Origin: Acidimicrobiia bacterium
Lineage (GTDB): Bacteria; Actinomycetota; Acidimicrobiia; Acidimicrobiales; Aldehydirespiratoraceae
Length of the DNA: 64,000 nucleotides
NCBI GenBank assembly: GCA_003231645.1
Contig: QIIW01000152.1
Coordinates: 51,729 to 115,728, forward strand
Reading direction: 5' to 3'
In this document: positions 43,782 to 52,272 of the stretch, piece after piece
Layout: each line of letters begins with the position of its first letter
Numbering within the stretch: position 1 is the stretch's first letter
The notes under the pieces: model-generated
The model's input: only the letters and a program-made list of their open reading frames with translations
Database searches by the model: none
What the model was told of the DNA's origin: nothing
Position numbers and translations under genes: made by a program

Positions 43782-44417
43782 ATGGTCCTTCCCACTACAC
43801 CAGGCACATCACAGAGCCCGCGGATCGAAGACAATCCGAAGTGGATCCGCGGCCTCAAGGGCGGCCGCACCGTGGTCGACAGCAGGGCCACCAAGCTGGT
43901 GTGGGAAGTGCCCTGGTACCCGGCTTGGTACATACCCACCGCCGATGTCCGCGACCCGGCGTTGGAAGTGACGACGAGACCCGATCTACCCGACCACGTG
44001 AGGGTCGACTGGCAGGCGGTCGACCGTTGGTTCGAAGAGGACATCGAGGTTTTCGTCCACCCGCGGTCGCCCTACACGAGAGTCGACACGTTGGCGTCGT
44101 CGCGCCACGTGATCGTGAGGGTCGGTGGTGTCGACGTTGCCGACACCCGCAAGCCCACGGTGCTCTACGAAACTGGCCTGCCGCCGCGCTGGTACATACC
44201 GGCGGTCGACGTACGCCTCGACCTGCTCACCCCGACCGACACCACCAGCGGCTGCCCGTACAAGGGTTTCGCCGACTACTGGAAACTCACCGTCGATGGT
44301 GTCGAGCATCCCGACATCGTGTGGAGCTACGCCACACCGCTGCCCGAGTCGGAGGCCATCGCCGGCATGATGTGCTTCTACGACGACAGGGTCGACATCG
44401 AGATCGACGGGGCCTGA
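43782..44417 (+). CDS. DUF427 domain protein
   Basis: A 211-residue cytosolic protein with two DUF427-like repeats: the half ending [24 protein letters not shown] and the earlier half [27 protein letters not shown] share the pattern V-D(S/T)-R-x(A/P)T ... L(V/Y)E, followed by (A/P)x-WYIP. Function unknown; the family binds no recognised cofactor. ATG at 43782 was chosen by length. Divergent from the CoxS-like gene. Confidence 0.8.
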   Translation: MVLPTTPGTSQSPRIEDNPKWIRGLKGGRTVVDSRATKLVWEVPWYPAWYIPTADVRDPALEVTTRPDLPDHVRVDWQAVDRWFEEDIEVFVHPRSPYTRVDTLASSRHVIVRVGGVDVADTRKPTVLYETGLPPRWYIPAVDVRLDLLTPTDTTSGCPYKGFADYWKLTVDGVEHPDIVWSYATPLPESEAIAGMMCFYDDRVDIEIDGA

Positions 44418-44558
44418 AAGGGTCCACTCACGCGCCGCCGTGCGGTCGCTTGTGACGAACTACCCTGCTGACACCGGCTGATCCGGATGAATAGTTGAAG
44501 GGGCAGAGACGCCGATCCCGCGTGGTCGACGCCGCCCGATCGAGGAGGCGCAACGCCG

Positions 44559-44990
44559 ATGACCGCGAACGAACCAGAGTCCCCCGAGGCCGAGCCGTCG
44601 GGGATCACCGTTCTGGATGTCGACGACTGCACCGCTCTGCTCGGATCGACCCCCATCGGGCGGGTCGCGTTCGTCCATCGGGGTCACCTCTCGGTGTTTC
44701 CCGTCAACTACGCGTGGGCCGACGACACGGTCGTGTTCCGCACCATCACCGGAGAGAAGCTGAGCGTGGCCAAGGAGTTCAGTGATGTTGCCTTCGAGGT
44801 CGACGAATGGGACACGCAGAATCGGTCGGGTTGGAGCGTGCTCGTTCGTGGAGTCGCCGAGCCGGTCACCGAATGGGCCGAGGTGGAGCGGCTCGAGCAG
44901 CTCGACCTGGTTCCGTGGGCACGCGAGGAGTGGCGCCGCATGTGGGTCCGGATCGTCCCCAGTGAAATCACCGGACGGAGGGTCCCGTGA
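44559..44990 (+). CDS. Pyridoxamine 5'-phosphate oxidase-like flavin-binding protein
   Basis: A 143-residue split-barrel protein of the PNPOx-like (Pyridox_ox_2) group: DCTALLGSTPIGRVAFVHRGHLSVFPVNYAW, then VVFRTITGEKL and VLVRGVAEPV. Such proteins bind FMN, F420 or heme. The ATG follows an AGGAGG ten bases upstream. Its end overlaps the nifJ start (GTGA), so it is co-translated with pyruvate:ferredoxin oxidoreductase, which suggests a redox accessory role (inference). Confidence 0.82.
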   Translation: MTANEPESPEAEPSGITVLDVDDCTALLGSTPIGRVAFVHRGHLSVFPVNYAWADDTVVFRTITGEKLSVAKEFSDVAFEVDEWDTQNRSGWSVLVRGVAEPVTEWAEVERLEQLDLVPWAREEWRRMWVRIVPSEITGRRVP

Positions 44991-47900
44991 CCGACGCCGG
45001 GCGCCGTCGCGTCACCATCGACGGAAACGAAGCCGCGGCCTCCGTCGCCTATCGCGTGTCCGAGGTCGCTTCGATCTACCCGATCACGCCGGCGTCCCCG
45101 ATGGGTGAGTTGGCCGACACCTGGTCGTCGAAGAAGCTGCCCAACATCTGGGGCACCGTCCCGGACGTGATCGAGATGCAGAGCGAGGCCGGTGCCGCCG
45201 GTGCCGTTCACGGCTCACTGCAGGCCGGGGCTCTCACCACCACGTTCACCGCGTCGCAGGGCCTGCTGCTCATGATTCCCGACATGTTCAAGATCGCCGG
45301 TGAACTCACGCCGGCCGTCTTCCATGTCGCGGCCCGCTCGGTCGCCACCCACGCGCTCTCGATCTTCGGCGACCACAGCGACGTCATGACCGTGCGCGGA
45401 ACCGGATGGGCCATGCTCGCCAGTTCATCGGTGCAGGAAGCCCACGACATGGCGATGATCGCCCACGCCGCGACCCTGCGCGCCCGTGTGCCCTTCGTCC
45501 ACTTCTTCGACGGATTCCGCACCTCCCACGAGGTCAACACGATCGAGTTGCTCGGCGACGACGACCTTCGTGCGCTGATACCGCTCGACGAGGTGATCGC
45601 CCATCGTCGACGTCGGCTCGACTCGAACGATCCGGTGCTGCGGGGGTCGGCCCAGAACCCCGATGTTTTCTTCCAGGCGCGCGAGGCATCCAATCCGTTC
45701 CATGACTGCGTGCCCGACATCGTCGCCGCGGAGATGGACCGGTTCGCGCGGTTGGTCGGCCGCCAGTATCACCTGGCCGACTACGAGGGCGCCGAGGACG
45801 CCGAGACGGTGATCATCCAGATGGGATCGGGAGTCGGTGCCACCGCCGAGGCCGCCAGGCGTCTCAACGCCGAGGGTGAACGGGTCGGGGTTCTCACCGT
45901 CCGGCTCTACCGCCCGTTCCCGGTCGAGGCCCTCGTGGCGCTGCTCCCCGCGACAGTGCGCACCATCGCGGTGCTGGACCGCACCAAGGAGCCCGGTTCG
46001 GTCGGCGAACCGCTCTACACCGATGTCGTCGGCGCCGTGCTCGAGGCCAGTCAGACCGGCACCGCCACATGGGCGGGCGAGCCCCCGCGCGTTATCGGCG
46101 GACGCTACGGACTGTCGTCGAAGGAATACACGCCGGCCATGGCCAAGTCGGTGTTCGACGAGGCCGACCGCGACACCCCGAAGCGGCGTTTCACGGTCGG
46201 TATTTTCGACGATGTCACAAACCTCAGCCTCGCGTGGGATCCCACTTGGACGGCCGAGGCCAGCGAAGGGGTGAAGGCGGTCTTCTACGGACTCGGCAGC
46301 GACGGGACGGTCGGCGCCAACAAGAACACGGTGAAGATCGTCGGCAACCACACCAACCTCAACGCCCAGGGCTACTTCGTCTACGACTCGCGCAAGGCCG
46401 GGTCGATGACGGTGTCGCATCTGAGGTTCAGCCCCGACCCGATCGAGTCTGCCTATCTCGTGTCGAGTGCCGACTTCGTCGGCATCCACCAGTTCGGGTT
46501 CCTCGACCGCCTTGATGTGCTCGAGCTTGCGGCACCGGGAGCGAAGGTACTGGTCAACTCGCCCCACGATGCCGACGATGTCTGGGACCGGCTGCCGTTG
46601 GAGGTGCAGCACCAGATCATCGACCTCGATCTGGATCTCTGGGTGGTCGACGCCGAGTCGATCGCCACGGAGGCCGGCCTGGGCAAGCGGGTCAACACGG
46701 TTCTGCAGACCTGCTTCTTCGCCCTCACCGATCTCATGGACACCAACGACGCGGTCACCGCCATCAAGGGCGCGATCGATTCGACCTACGGCAAGCTCGG
46801 CGCCACCGTGCTTGACCGCAACCACGCAGCGGTCGACCTGGCGGTCGCCGGGTTGCAACACGTGGAGGTGCCCGCCGCGGCCACCACCGAGCGCACCCGC
46901 AAGCCGTTGGTCCCCGACGACTCGACCGATTTCGTGCAGCGGGTCACGGCACGTCTACTGGCCGGGGAGGGCGATCTGCTCCCGGTATCGGCATTCACCC
47001 CGGACGGCACGTTCCCGACCGCCACGACCCAGTACGAGAAGATGTCGCTGGCACGCGAGATCCCGATTTTCGATCCCGAGATCTGCACCGAGTGCGCCAA
47101 GTGCGCCATCGTCTGCCCCCACGCCGCGATCCGTATCAAGGCCTTTTCGTCCGAACAGCTCGAGGGTGCTCCCGGCACGTTCAGGTGGCGGTCGTTCAAA
47201 TCGAAGGAACTCACCGATCACTTCATGACGGTGCAGGTCGCTCCCGACGACTGCACCGGCTGCCGGATCTGTGTCGACGTGTGCCCGGCGCGCTCCAAGG
47301 AGATGATCAGCCACAAGGCGATCAACATGGAGCCCAAGGCCGACCACCTGCACGACGAGCGTCTCAACTGGAACTTCTTCCTCGGGATCGAGGAGCCCCC
47401 ACCGACCGCGGTTCGCACCGAGACCGTGAAGGGCTCTCAGCTCATGCGGCCCCTCTTCGAGTTCTCCGGCGCCTGCCTGGGATGCGGAGAGACCCCCTAC
47501 CTGAAGTTGCTCACCCAGTTGTTCGGCGACCGGATCATCGTTGCCAACGCCACCGGCTGTTCGTCGATCTACGGCGGCAACCTGCCGACCACTCCCTGGG
47601 CCACCGGTCGCGACGGTCGCGGTCCCGCCTGGTCGAACTCACTGTTCGAGGACAACGCCGAGTTCGGCCTCGGTATGAGGGTCGCCTGCGACCAGCTCAC
47701 CTCCGAAGCCCGTGCTCTCGTCGACCGGCACTCCGAGGAGATCGGCTCGGAACTCGCTTCCGACCTGCTCGGAACCGATCAGTCCGATGCCTCCGGGATC
47801 GCGCGGCAACGCGAACTCGTCGAGCGGTTGGCGAGCCGGATCACCAACTCGGCCGACCCTGACATCCGCCTGCTGGAATCCATCTCCGGTGCCCTCGTCG

Positions 47901-48622
47901 ACCAGGGTGTGTGGATCGTCGGCGGCGACGGCTGGGCATACGACATCGGGTTCTCCGGTATCGACCACGCGCTCGCATCAGGCCGCGACATCAACATCCT
48001 GGTGCTCGACACGCAGGTCTATTCCAACACCGGTGGCCAAGCGTCCAAAGCCACCCCCCGGGCCGCGGTGGCCAAGTTCGCGGCGTCCGGCAAGTCGTCC
48101 CCGAAAAAGGATCTGGGCCAGATAGCGATGTCGTACGAGGACGTCTACGTCGCCCAGGTGGCGATGGGCGCCAACCAGACCCAGGTGGTGAAGGCATTCA
48201 CCGAGGCGGCATCGTTCCCCGGACCGTCGATCATCCTCGCCTATTCCACGTGCATCGCCCACGGTATTGACATGGGCACTTCGATGAGCCAGCAGAAGCG
48301 GCTGACCGATAGCGGGTTCTGGCCGCTGTACCGCTACGACCCCCGGGTCACGATCAAGGGGAAACACGCGTTCCATCTCGACTCGCGGGCGCCTTCGATC
48401 CCGTTCTCCGAGGTGGCGGCCAACGAGGCACGATTCGCCATGTTGGCGCGATCCGACCCCGAGCAGGCCCGCCGACTCGGAGCGCTCGCCCAAGCCGACA
48501 TCGACGAGCGATGGAAGTTGTACGAGCAGTTCGCCGATCTCGATCGCGTCATCCCCGACGAGCAACCCGACGAAGAGGCGTTCCGCCCGGTCGACTCCGG
48601 TACCGAGGGGACACCCTCATGA
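44987..48622 (+). CDS. nifJ: Pyruvate:ferredoxin (flavodoxin) oxidoreductase
   Basis: Single-chain pyruvate synthase/oxidoreductase of 1211 residues joining pyruvate and CoA to acetyl-CoA, CO2 and reduced ferredoxin. Domain I begins YRVSEVASIYPITPASPMGE; two [4Fe-4S] clusters are bound by CTECAKCAIVCP (about residue 699) and CTGCRICVDVCP (about 755); the proximal cluster has CLGCGE (about 829) and CSSIYGG; TPP binds near GGDGWAYDIG (about 978). All features of the NifJ type are intact and length is only slightly above usual. It is unusual beside genes of apparently aerobic metabolism. Confidence 0.96.
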   Translation: MTDAGRRRVTIDGNEAAASVAYRVSEVASIYPITPASPMGELADTWSSKKLPNIWGTVPDVIEMQSEAGAAGAVHGSLQAGALTTTFTASQGLLLMIPDMFKIAGELTPAVFHVAARSVATHALSIFGDHSDVMTVRGTGWAMLASSSVQEAHDMAMIAHAATLRARVPFVHFFDGFRTSHEVNTIELLGDDDLRALIPLDEVIAHRRRRLDSNDPVLRGSAQNPDVFFQAREASNPFHDCVPDIVAAEMDRFARLVGRQYHLADYEGAEDAETVIIQMGSGVGATAEAARRLNAEGERVGVLTVRLYRPFPVEALVALLPATVRTIAVLDRTKEPGSVGEPLYTDVVGAVLEASQTGTATWAGEPPRVIGGRYGLSSKEYTPAMAKSVFDEADRDTPKRRFTVGIFDDVTNLSLAWDPTWTAEASEGVKAVFYGLGSDGTVGANKNTVKIVGNHTNLNAQGYFVYDSRKAGSMTVSHLRFSPDPIESAYLVSSADFVGIHQFGFLDRLDVLELAAPGAKVLVNSPHDADDVWDRLPLEVQHQIIDLDLDLWVVDAESIATEAGLGKRVNTVLQTCFFALTDLMDTNDAVTAIKGAIDSTYGKLGATVLDRNHAAVDLAVAGLQHVEVPAAATTERTRKPLVPDDSTDFVQRVTARLLAGEGDLLPVSAFTPDGTFPTATTQYEKMSLAREIPIFDPEICTECAKCAIVCPHAAIRIKAFSSEQLEGAPGTFRWRSFKSKELTDHFMTVQVAPDDCTGCRICVDVCPARSKEMISHKAINMEPKADHLHDERLNWNFFLGIEEPPPTAVRTETVKGSQLMRPLFEFSGACLGCGETPYLKLLTQLFGDRIIVANATGCSSIYGGNLPTTPWATGRDGRGPAWSNSLFEDNAEFGLGMRVACDQLTSEARALVDRHSEEIGSELASDLLGTDQSDASGIARQRELVERLASRITNSADPDIRLLESISGALVDQGVWIVGGDGWAYDIGFSGIDHALASGRDINILVLDTQVYSNTGGQASKATPRAAVAKFAASGKSSPKKDLGQIAMSYEDVYVAQVAMGANQTQVVKAFTEAASFPGPSIILAYSTCIAHGIDMGTSMSQQKRLTDSGFWPLYRYDPRVTIKGKHAFHLDSRAPSIPFSEVAANEARFAMLARSDPEQARRLGALAQADIDERWKLYEQFADLDRVIPDEQPDEEAFRPVDSGTEGTPS

Positions 48623-49632
48623 GCGTCGACCTCAGCACCCACTATCTCGGGCTCAGGCTGATCAACCCTCTGATCGCTTCGGCATCACCGGCCACCGACT
48701 CCACCGACTCCATCATGAGACTGGCCGACGCCGGTATCGGAGCAGTGGTGCTGCCGTCGCTGTTCGAGGAGCAGATCACCCACATCGAGACCGAGATCGC
48801 CCGGGTGGTCGAGAGCGGATTCGCGGCCTTTGGTGAGGCAGCCGAGGGCTTTTTGCCCGAGATGGTCGACTACAACCTCGGCCCCGACGGCTACCTCACC
48901 ATGATCGAGTCGGCGAGATCGGCCGTCGGAATCCCGGTGATCGCCAGCCTCAACGGGGCAACCCCGGGTGGTTGGGTGCGTCACGCCGAGCACCTCGAAT
49001 CGGCCGGGGCCTCGGCGATCGAACTGAACCTCTACATGCTCGCCACCGACGCCGAGGTCGACGGGCGGGGAATGGAAGATCGTTACATGGAGGTCGTGAG
49101 GTCGGTGGTCGACACCGTCACGGTGCCCGTGGCAGTGAAGCTCACACCGTTCTTCTCGTCGCTACCCGCCATTGCCCGCCGACTCGTCGACGAGGGCGGC
49201 GCCGCGGGCCTGGTGCTGTTCAATCGTCTCTACCAACCCGAGATAGATCTGGACACACTCACCGTCGAGCCCAACCTGAGGTTGTCCACCTCGGCCGAGC
49301 TGAATCTTCCGCTGCGATGGATCGCCCTGCTGCGCGACATCGTGGACGGGTCCATCGCCGCGACAACCGGTATCCACACCGCCCACGATGTGCTCAAGGC
49401 GTTACTCGTCGGTGCCGACGCCGCGATGATGGCATCGGCCATCCTGCGTCTGGGTCCCGGTCATGTGGCAAGCGTGCTCGCCGCGGTCGAGGGTTGGATG
49501 TCCGAACGCGACTACCGATCTGTCAGCCAGCTGAAGGGTTCGATGAGTCTCGGTTCGGTTCCCGACCCCGAGAGCTTCGTACGCGCCAACTACCTGCACG
49601 AGATGGCGTCCTGGAGCACGGAGCTTCCCTGA
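48619..49632 (+). CDS. Dihydroorotate dehydrogenase-like flavoprotein (NifJ-associated)
   Basis: TIM-barrel FMN protein of 337 residues. LGLRLINPLIASASPAT opens it like class 1 dihydroorotate dehydrogenases, with GASAIELNLYM and VAVKLTPFFSS later. It lacks the cysteine-rich iron-sulfur part of PreA-type dihydropyrimidine dehydrogenase. COG0167 members next to nifJ are common and of unknown function. The ATG overlaps the nifJ stop (ATGA). It probably uses or regenerates electrons of the NifJ system (inference). Confidence 0.85.
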   Translation: MSVDLSTHYLGLRLINPLIASASPATDSTDSIMRLADAGIGAVVLPSLFEEQITHIETEIARVVESGFAAFGEAAEGFLPEMVDYNLGPDGYLTMIESARSAVGIPVIASLNGATPGGWVRHAEHLESAGASAIELNLYMLATDAEVDGRGMEDRYMEVVRSVVDTVTVPVAVKLTPFFSSLPAIARRLVDEGGAAGLVLFNRLYQPEIDLDTLTVEPNLRLSTSAELNLPLRWIALLRDIVDGSIAATTGIHTAHDVLKALLVGADAAMMASAILRLGPGHVASVLAAVEGWMSERDYRSVSQLKGSMSLGSVPDPESFVRANYLHEMASWSTELP

Positions 49633-49643
49633 CCACCGATCCT

Positions 49644-51341
49644 CTACTGATACGCGCCCACATTGGCGAGGGCCAGACTTCCGGGGCTGACCGCGGTCGG
49701 ATCGGTCATCACGTTGATCAGAGCGGTCTTCCCCGAGGCGAAGGCCGCCTCGAGGGCCGGTCTGATCTCACCGGGTTCCTCCACCAGGATTCCGACGCCG
49801 CCGAGGGCCTCCACCAGTTTCTCGTAGTGGATCGTGCCGATGTCGACCACGCTCTTGATGGCCCGGCCGAGCCTCACCTCCTGGCTGTGGCGGATCATCC
49901 CCCACCCGAGGTCGTTGGACACCACCACCACGATGGGCAGTCCCTTGGTCACGGCCCGCTCGAACTCCATGAAGTTGAACCCGAGAGATCCGTCGCCGGT
50001 GAACAACACCACCCGCTTGTCGGGATTCAGGAACTTGGCGGCGTTGGCGTAAGGCACCCCTCCGCCGAGCGAACCGAACAGTCCGTAGTCGAGGTAGTGG
50101 CCCGCTCGCCGCATGGTGCGGGTCATACCGATCCAAGTGGTGGCATCTCCCCCGTCGGTCACCACGATGTCGTCGTCGCGGTCCATGAAGTCATCGACCT
50201 CACGCGACAGCCGCATCGGATGGATGGGCACGGCATCGCTGGTCCACTGCGGCTCGGCGTCGGCCAGGCTGGCCCGCTCGGCCTCGCGCAACTCGTGTAC
50301 CCACGGCTCGTGGCGGGCGATGAGCACGTCGCCCTGATCACGGTCGTCTATACGGCCCCGCAGGCCCGACACGAACGCCCGTATGTCGGACACCACCGGC
50401 ACGTCGACCACCCGGTTGCGGCCGATCTCCTCGGCTTCAATGTCGACCTGGACGAGAGTGGCATCGGGATTGTAGATGTCGCCGAACAGCGAGAACAGAC
50501 TGAGTCGGTTACCGAGGATGATGATCAGATCCGAAGTCATGCTGGCGAAGAGACCGGCCCCGGGTCGGATGGCGAGGATTCCGCCGAAACACATGGGGTG
50601 GGTATCGGACACGATGCCCCGGCCGTTGGCGGCGGTGAACACCGGGATGCCGGTGAGCTCGACCAGCTCGGTCAGTTCGGCCCCGGCATCGGAGTACCAG
50701 GCGCCACTTCCGGCGACCAGAATCGGCTTCTCGGCCTTCATCAACAGATCATCGACCTGTTCGACCCGGGCCAGGTCGACGGGACGGGCCGTCTGATACG
50801 TGGTCGGTAACCCGAGGGCCTTGGACGGTGCCGCGGCGAGCACATCGACCGGAAGCTCGAGGTAGACCGGACCGGGACGCCCACTGCGGGCCTCACGAAA
50901 CGCCTGGTCGACAAAATGGGGGATCCGGTCGACGCTGTGGCACACCAACGCCTTCTTCACCATCGGTTCGGCGACCGGGGCCTGGCGCATGTCCTGGAGG
51001 TCGAGTCGCTCGATCATGCTGACGCCGACCGAGCCGGCGATCAGCACCAGCGGGGTGCCGGCCATGGCGGCCCCGGCCACCGCCGTGAGGGCGTTGGTGA
51101 ACCCGGGGCCGGCGGTGACGAGCGCGACGCCGGTGCGGCGGGTGAAGCGGGCGTAGGCGTCGGCCATCCAGACGGCGGCCTGCTCGTGCCTGGTGTCGAA
51201 CATCTTGATGTCGCTCGACTCGAGGTGGATGTAGATCGGGTTGATGTGGCCCCCGCTGAGGGTGAACAACGTGTCGACACCCTGGGCAACGAGAGCGGCG
51301 ACGGCCGCCTCCCCTCCGCTCGCGAACTCCTGGGTCATCAT
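49644..51341 (-). CDS. Thiamin-diphosphate enzyme, acetolactate synthase-like
   Basis: A 565-residue TPP enzyme of the acetolactate synthase/oxalyl-CoA decarboxylase/benzoylformate decarboxylase group. Glu53 (RHEQAAVWMADAYAR) activates TPP, and the cofactor motif is GDGSLGFN with the final ND of VVVVSND. AAWNG-like substrate residues do not identify a specific reaction. It follows an SDR gene on the same strand (34 bases), and I infer a two-step pathway of carboligation or decarboxylation plus reduction. Confidence 0.88.
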   Translation of the reverse strand: MMTQEFASGGEAAVAALVAQGVDTLFTLSGGHINPIYIHLESSDIKMFDTRHEQAAVWMADAYARFTRRTGVALVTAGPGFTNALTAVAGAAMAGTPLVLIAGSVGVSMIERLDLQDMRQAPVAEPMVKKALVCHSVDRIPHFVDQAFREARSGRPGPVYLELPVDVLAAAPSKALGLPTTYQTARPVDLARVEQVDDLLMKAEKPILVAGSGAWYSDAGAELTELVELTGIPVFTAANGRGIVSDTHPMCFGGILAIRPGAGLFASMTSDLIIILGNRLSLFSLFGDIYNPDATLVQVDIEAEEIGRNRVVDVPVVSDIRAFVSGLRGRIDDRDQGDVLIARHEPWVHELREAERASLADAEPQWTSDAVPIHPMRLSREVDDFMDRDDDIVVTDGGDATTWIGMTRTMRRAGHYLDYGLFGSLGGGVPYANAAKFLNPDKRVVLFTGDGSLGFNFMEFERAVTKGLPIVVVVSNDLGWGMIRHSQEVRLGRAIKSVVDIGTIHYEKLVEALGGVGILVEEPGEIRPALEAAFASGKTALINVMTDPTAVSPGSLALANVGAYQ

Positions 51342-51375
51342 GGGTCCTCTCTATCGGTTGGGATCACGGATCTGG

Positions 51376-52194
51376 TCAAATTGCGGTGAGCATCCCACCG
51401 GTGGCATTGATGGCCTGCCCGGTGACATAGGACGACCGGTCGGACGCGAGATAGGCGCAGAGGTCGCCGACCTCGTCGATGGTGCCCATCCGTCCGATCG
51501 GCACGGATTCGAGCATGCGGCGCTCGGCCTCGGCCTCGTCGAGGCCCGCCACGTGGGCCTTGAGGGCGACGTTGAGCCTTTGCAGATCGGTGTCGATCAG
51601 TCCCGGGCAGATGGCATTGACCCGAATGCCCTTGGCCCCGAGTTCGACCGCCATGACGCGGGTGAGCATCATGATCGCGGACTTCGAGACCGAGTAGGCC
51701 CCGTTGGCAGCGGCGGGAACCTTGCCGGCCTTCGACGCGATGTTGACGATCGAGCCGCCTCTGTCCATCACCGCCACGGCCGCTTTGCTAACTCGAAAGG
51801 TCCCGTTGAGATTGACGTCGAGAGTGCGGGACCATTCGGCCTCGTCGTATTCGTGGAGTGGTGCGGGCGCGCCGAAGACCGTGCCGGCGTTGTTGATGAC
51901 GATGTCGAGGCGTCCGAACCGCTCGATGACCGCCGCGACCCCGACGTCGACCGACTGCTGATCGGTGACGTCGATCGCCACCGCCATGGTTCTCACTCCG
52001 TGGGCCTCGCCCACGGCGGCCGCGTTGGTGTCGAGTTCAGCCGACCGGAATCCGAGATCGCTGATCGCCACGTCACAGCCCATCTCGGCCAGGCGACGGA
52101 CCGCGCCCATGCCGATGCCCTTGGGGTTGGCGGCACCGGTGACGAGTGCCGACCGGCCTCGCATTTCCTTCTCGACTGCCTGTGATTCATCCAT
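51376..52194 (-). CDS. Short-chain dehydrogenase/reductase
   Basis: Classical SDR of 272 residues: nucleotide site TGAANPKGIGMGA, NNAG, catalytic Ser (SIVNIASKAG), Tyr and Lys in YSVSKSA, and a C-terminal SSYVTGQAINATGGM. Similar to 3-oxoacyl-ACP reductases or acetoin/diol dehydrogenases; substrate not determined. The ATG at 52194 follows GGAGGCAA by eight bases. Likely first gene of an operon with the TPP enzyme. Confidence 0.9.
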   Translation of the reverse strand: MDESQAVEKEMRGRSALVTGAANPKGIGMGAVRRLAEMGCDVAISDLGFRSAELDTNAAAVGEAHGVRTMAVAIDVTDQQSVDVGVAAVIERFGRLDIVINNAGTVFGAPAPLHEYDEAEWSRTLDVNLNGTFRVSKAAVAVMDRGGSIVNIASKAGKVPAAANGAYSVSKSAIMMLTRVMAVELGAKGIRVNAICPGLIDTDLQRLNVALKAHVAGLDEAEAERRMLESVPIGRMGTIDEVGDLCAYLASDRSSYVTGQAINATGGMLTAI

Positions 52195-52272
52195 GTGGGT
52201 TGCCTCCGACCCGCCGAATGTACGGTGTACACCAATACCGACCTGCATCGGGCGAAAGTCGATTCGGGCCGG

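Noticed and set aside
48619..49632. Dihydroorotate-dehydrogenase-like gene as the missing dihydropyrimidine dehydrogenase
   Set aside because: It is 10 kb from the pyrimidine operon, on the other strand, coupled to nifJ, and lacks the iron-sulfur ferredoxin part of PreA. Not fully excluded.
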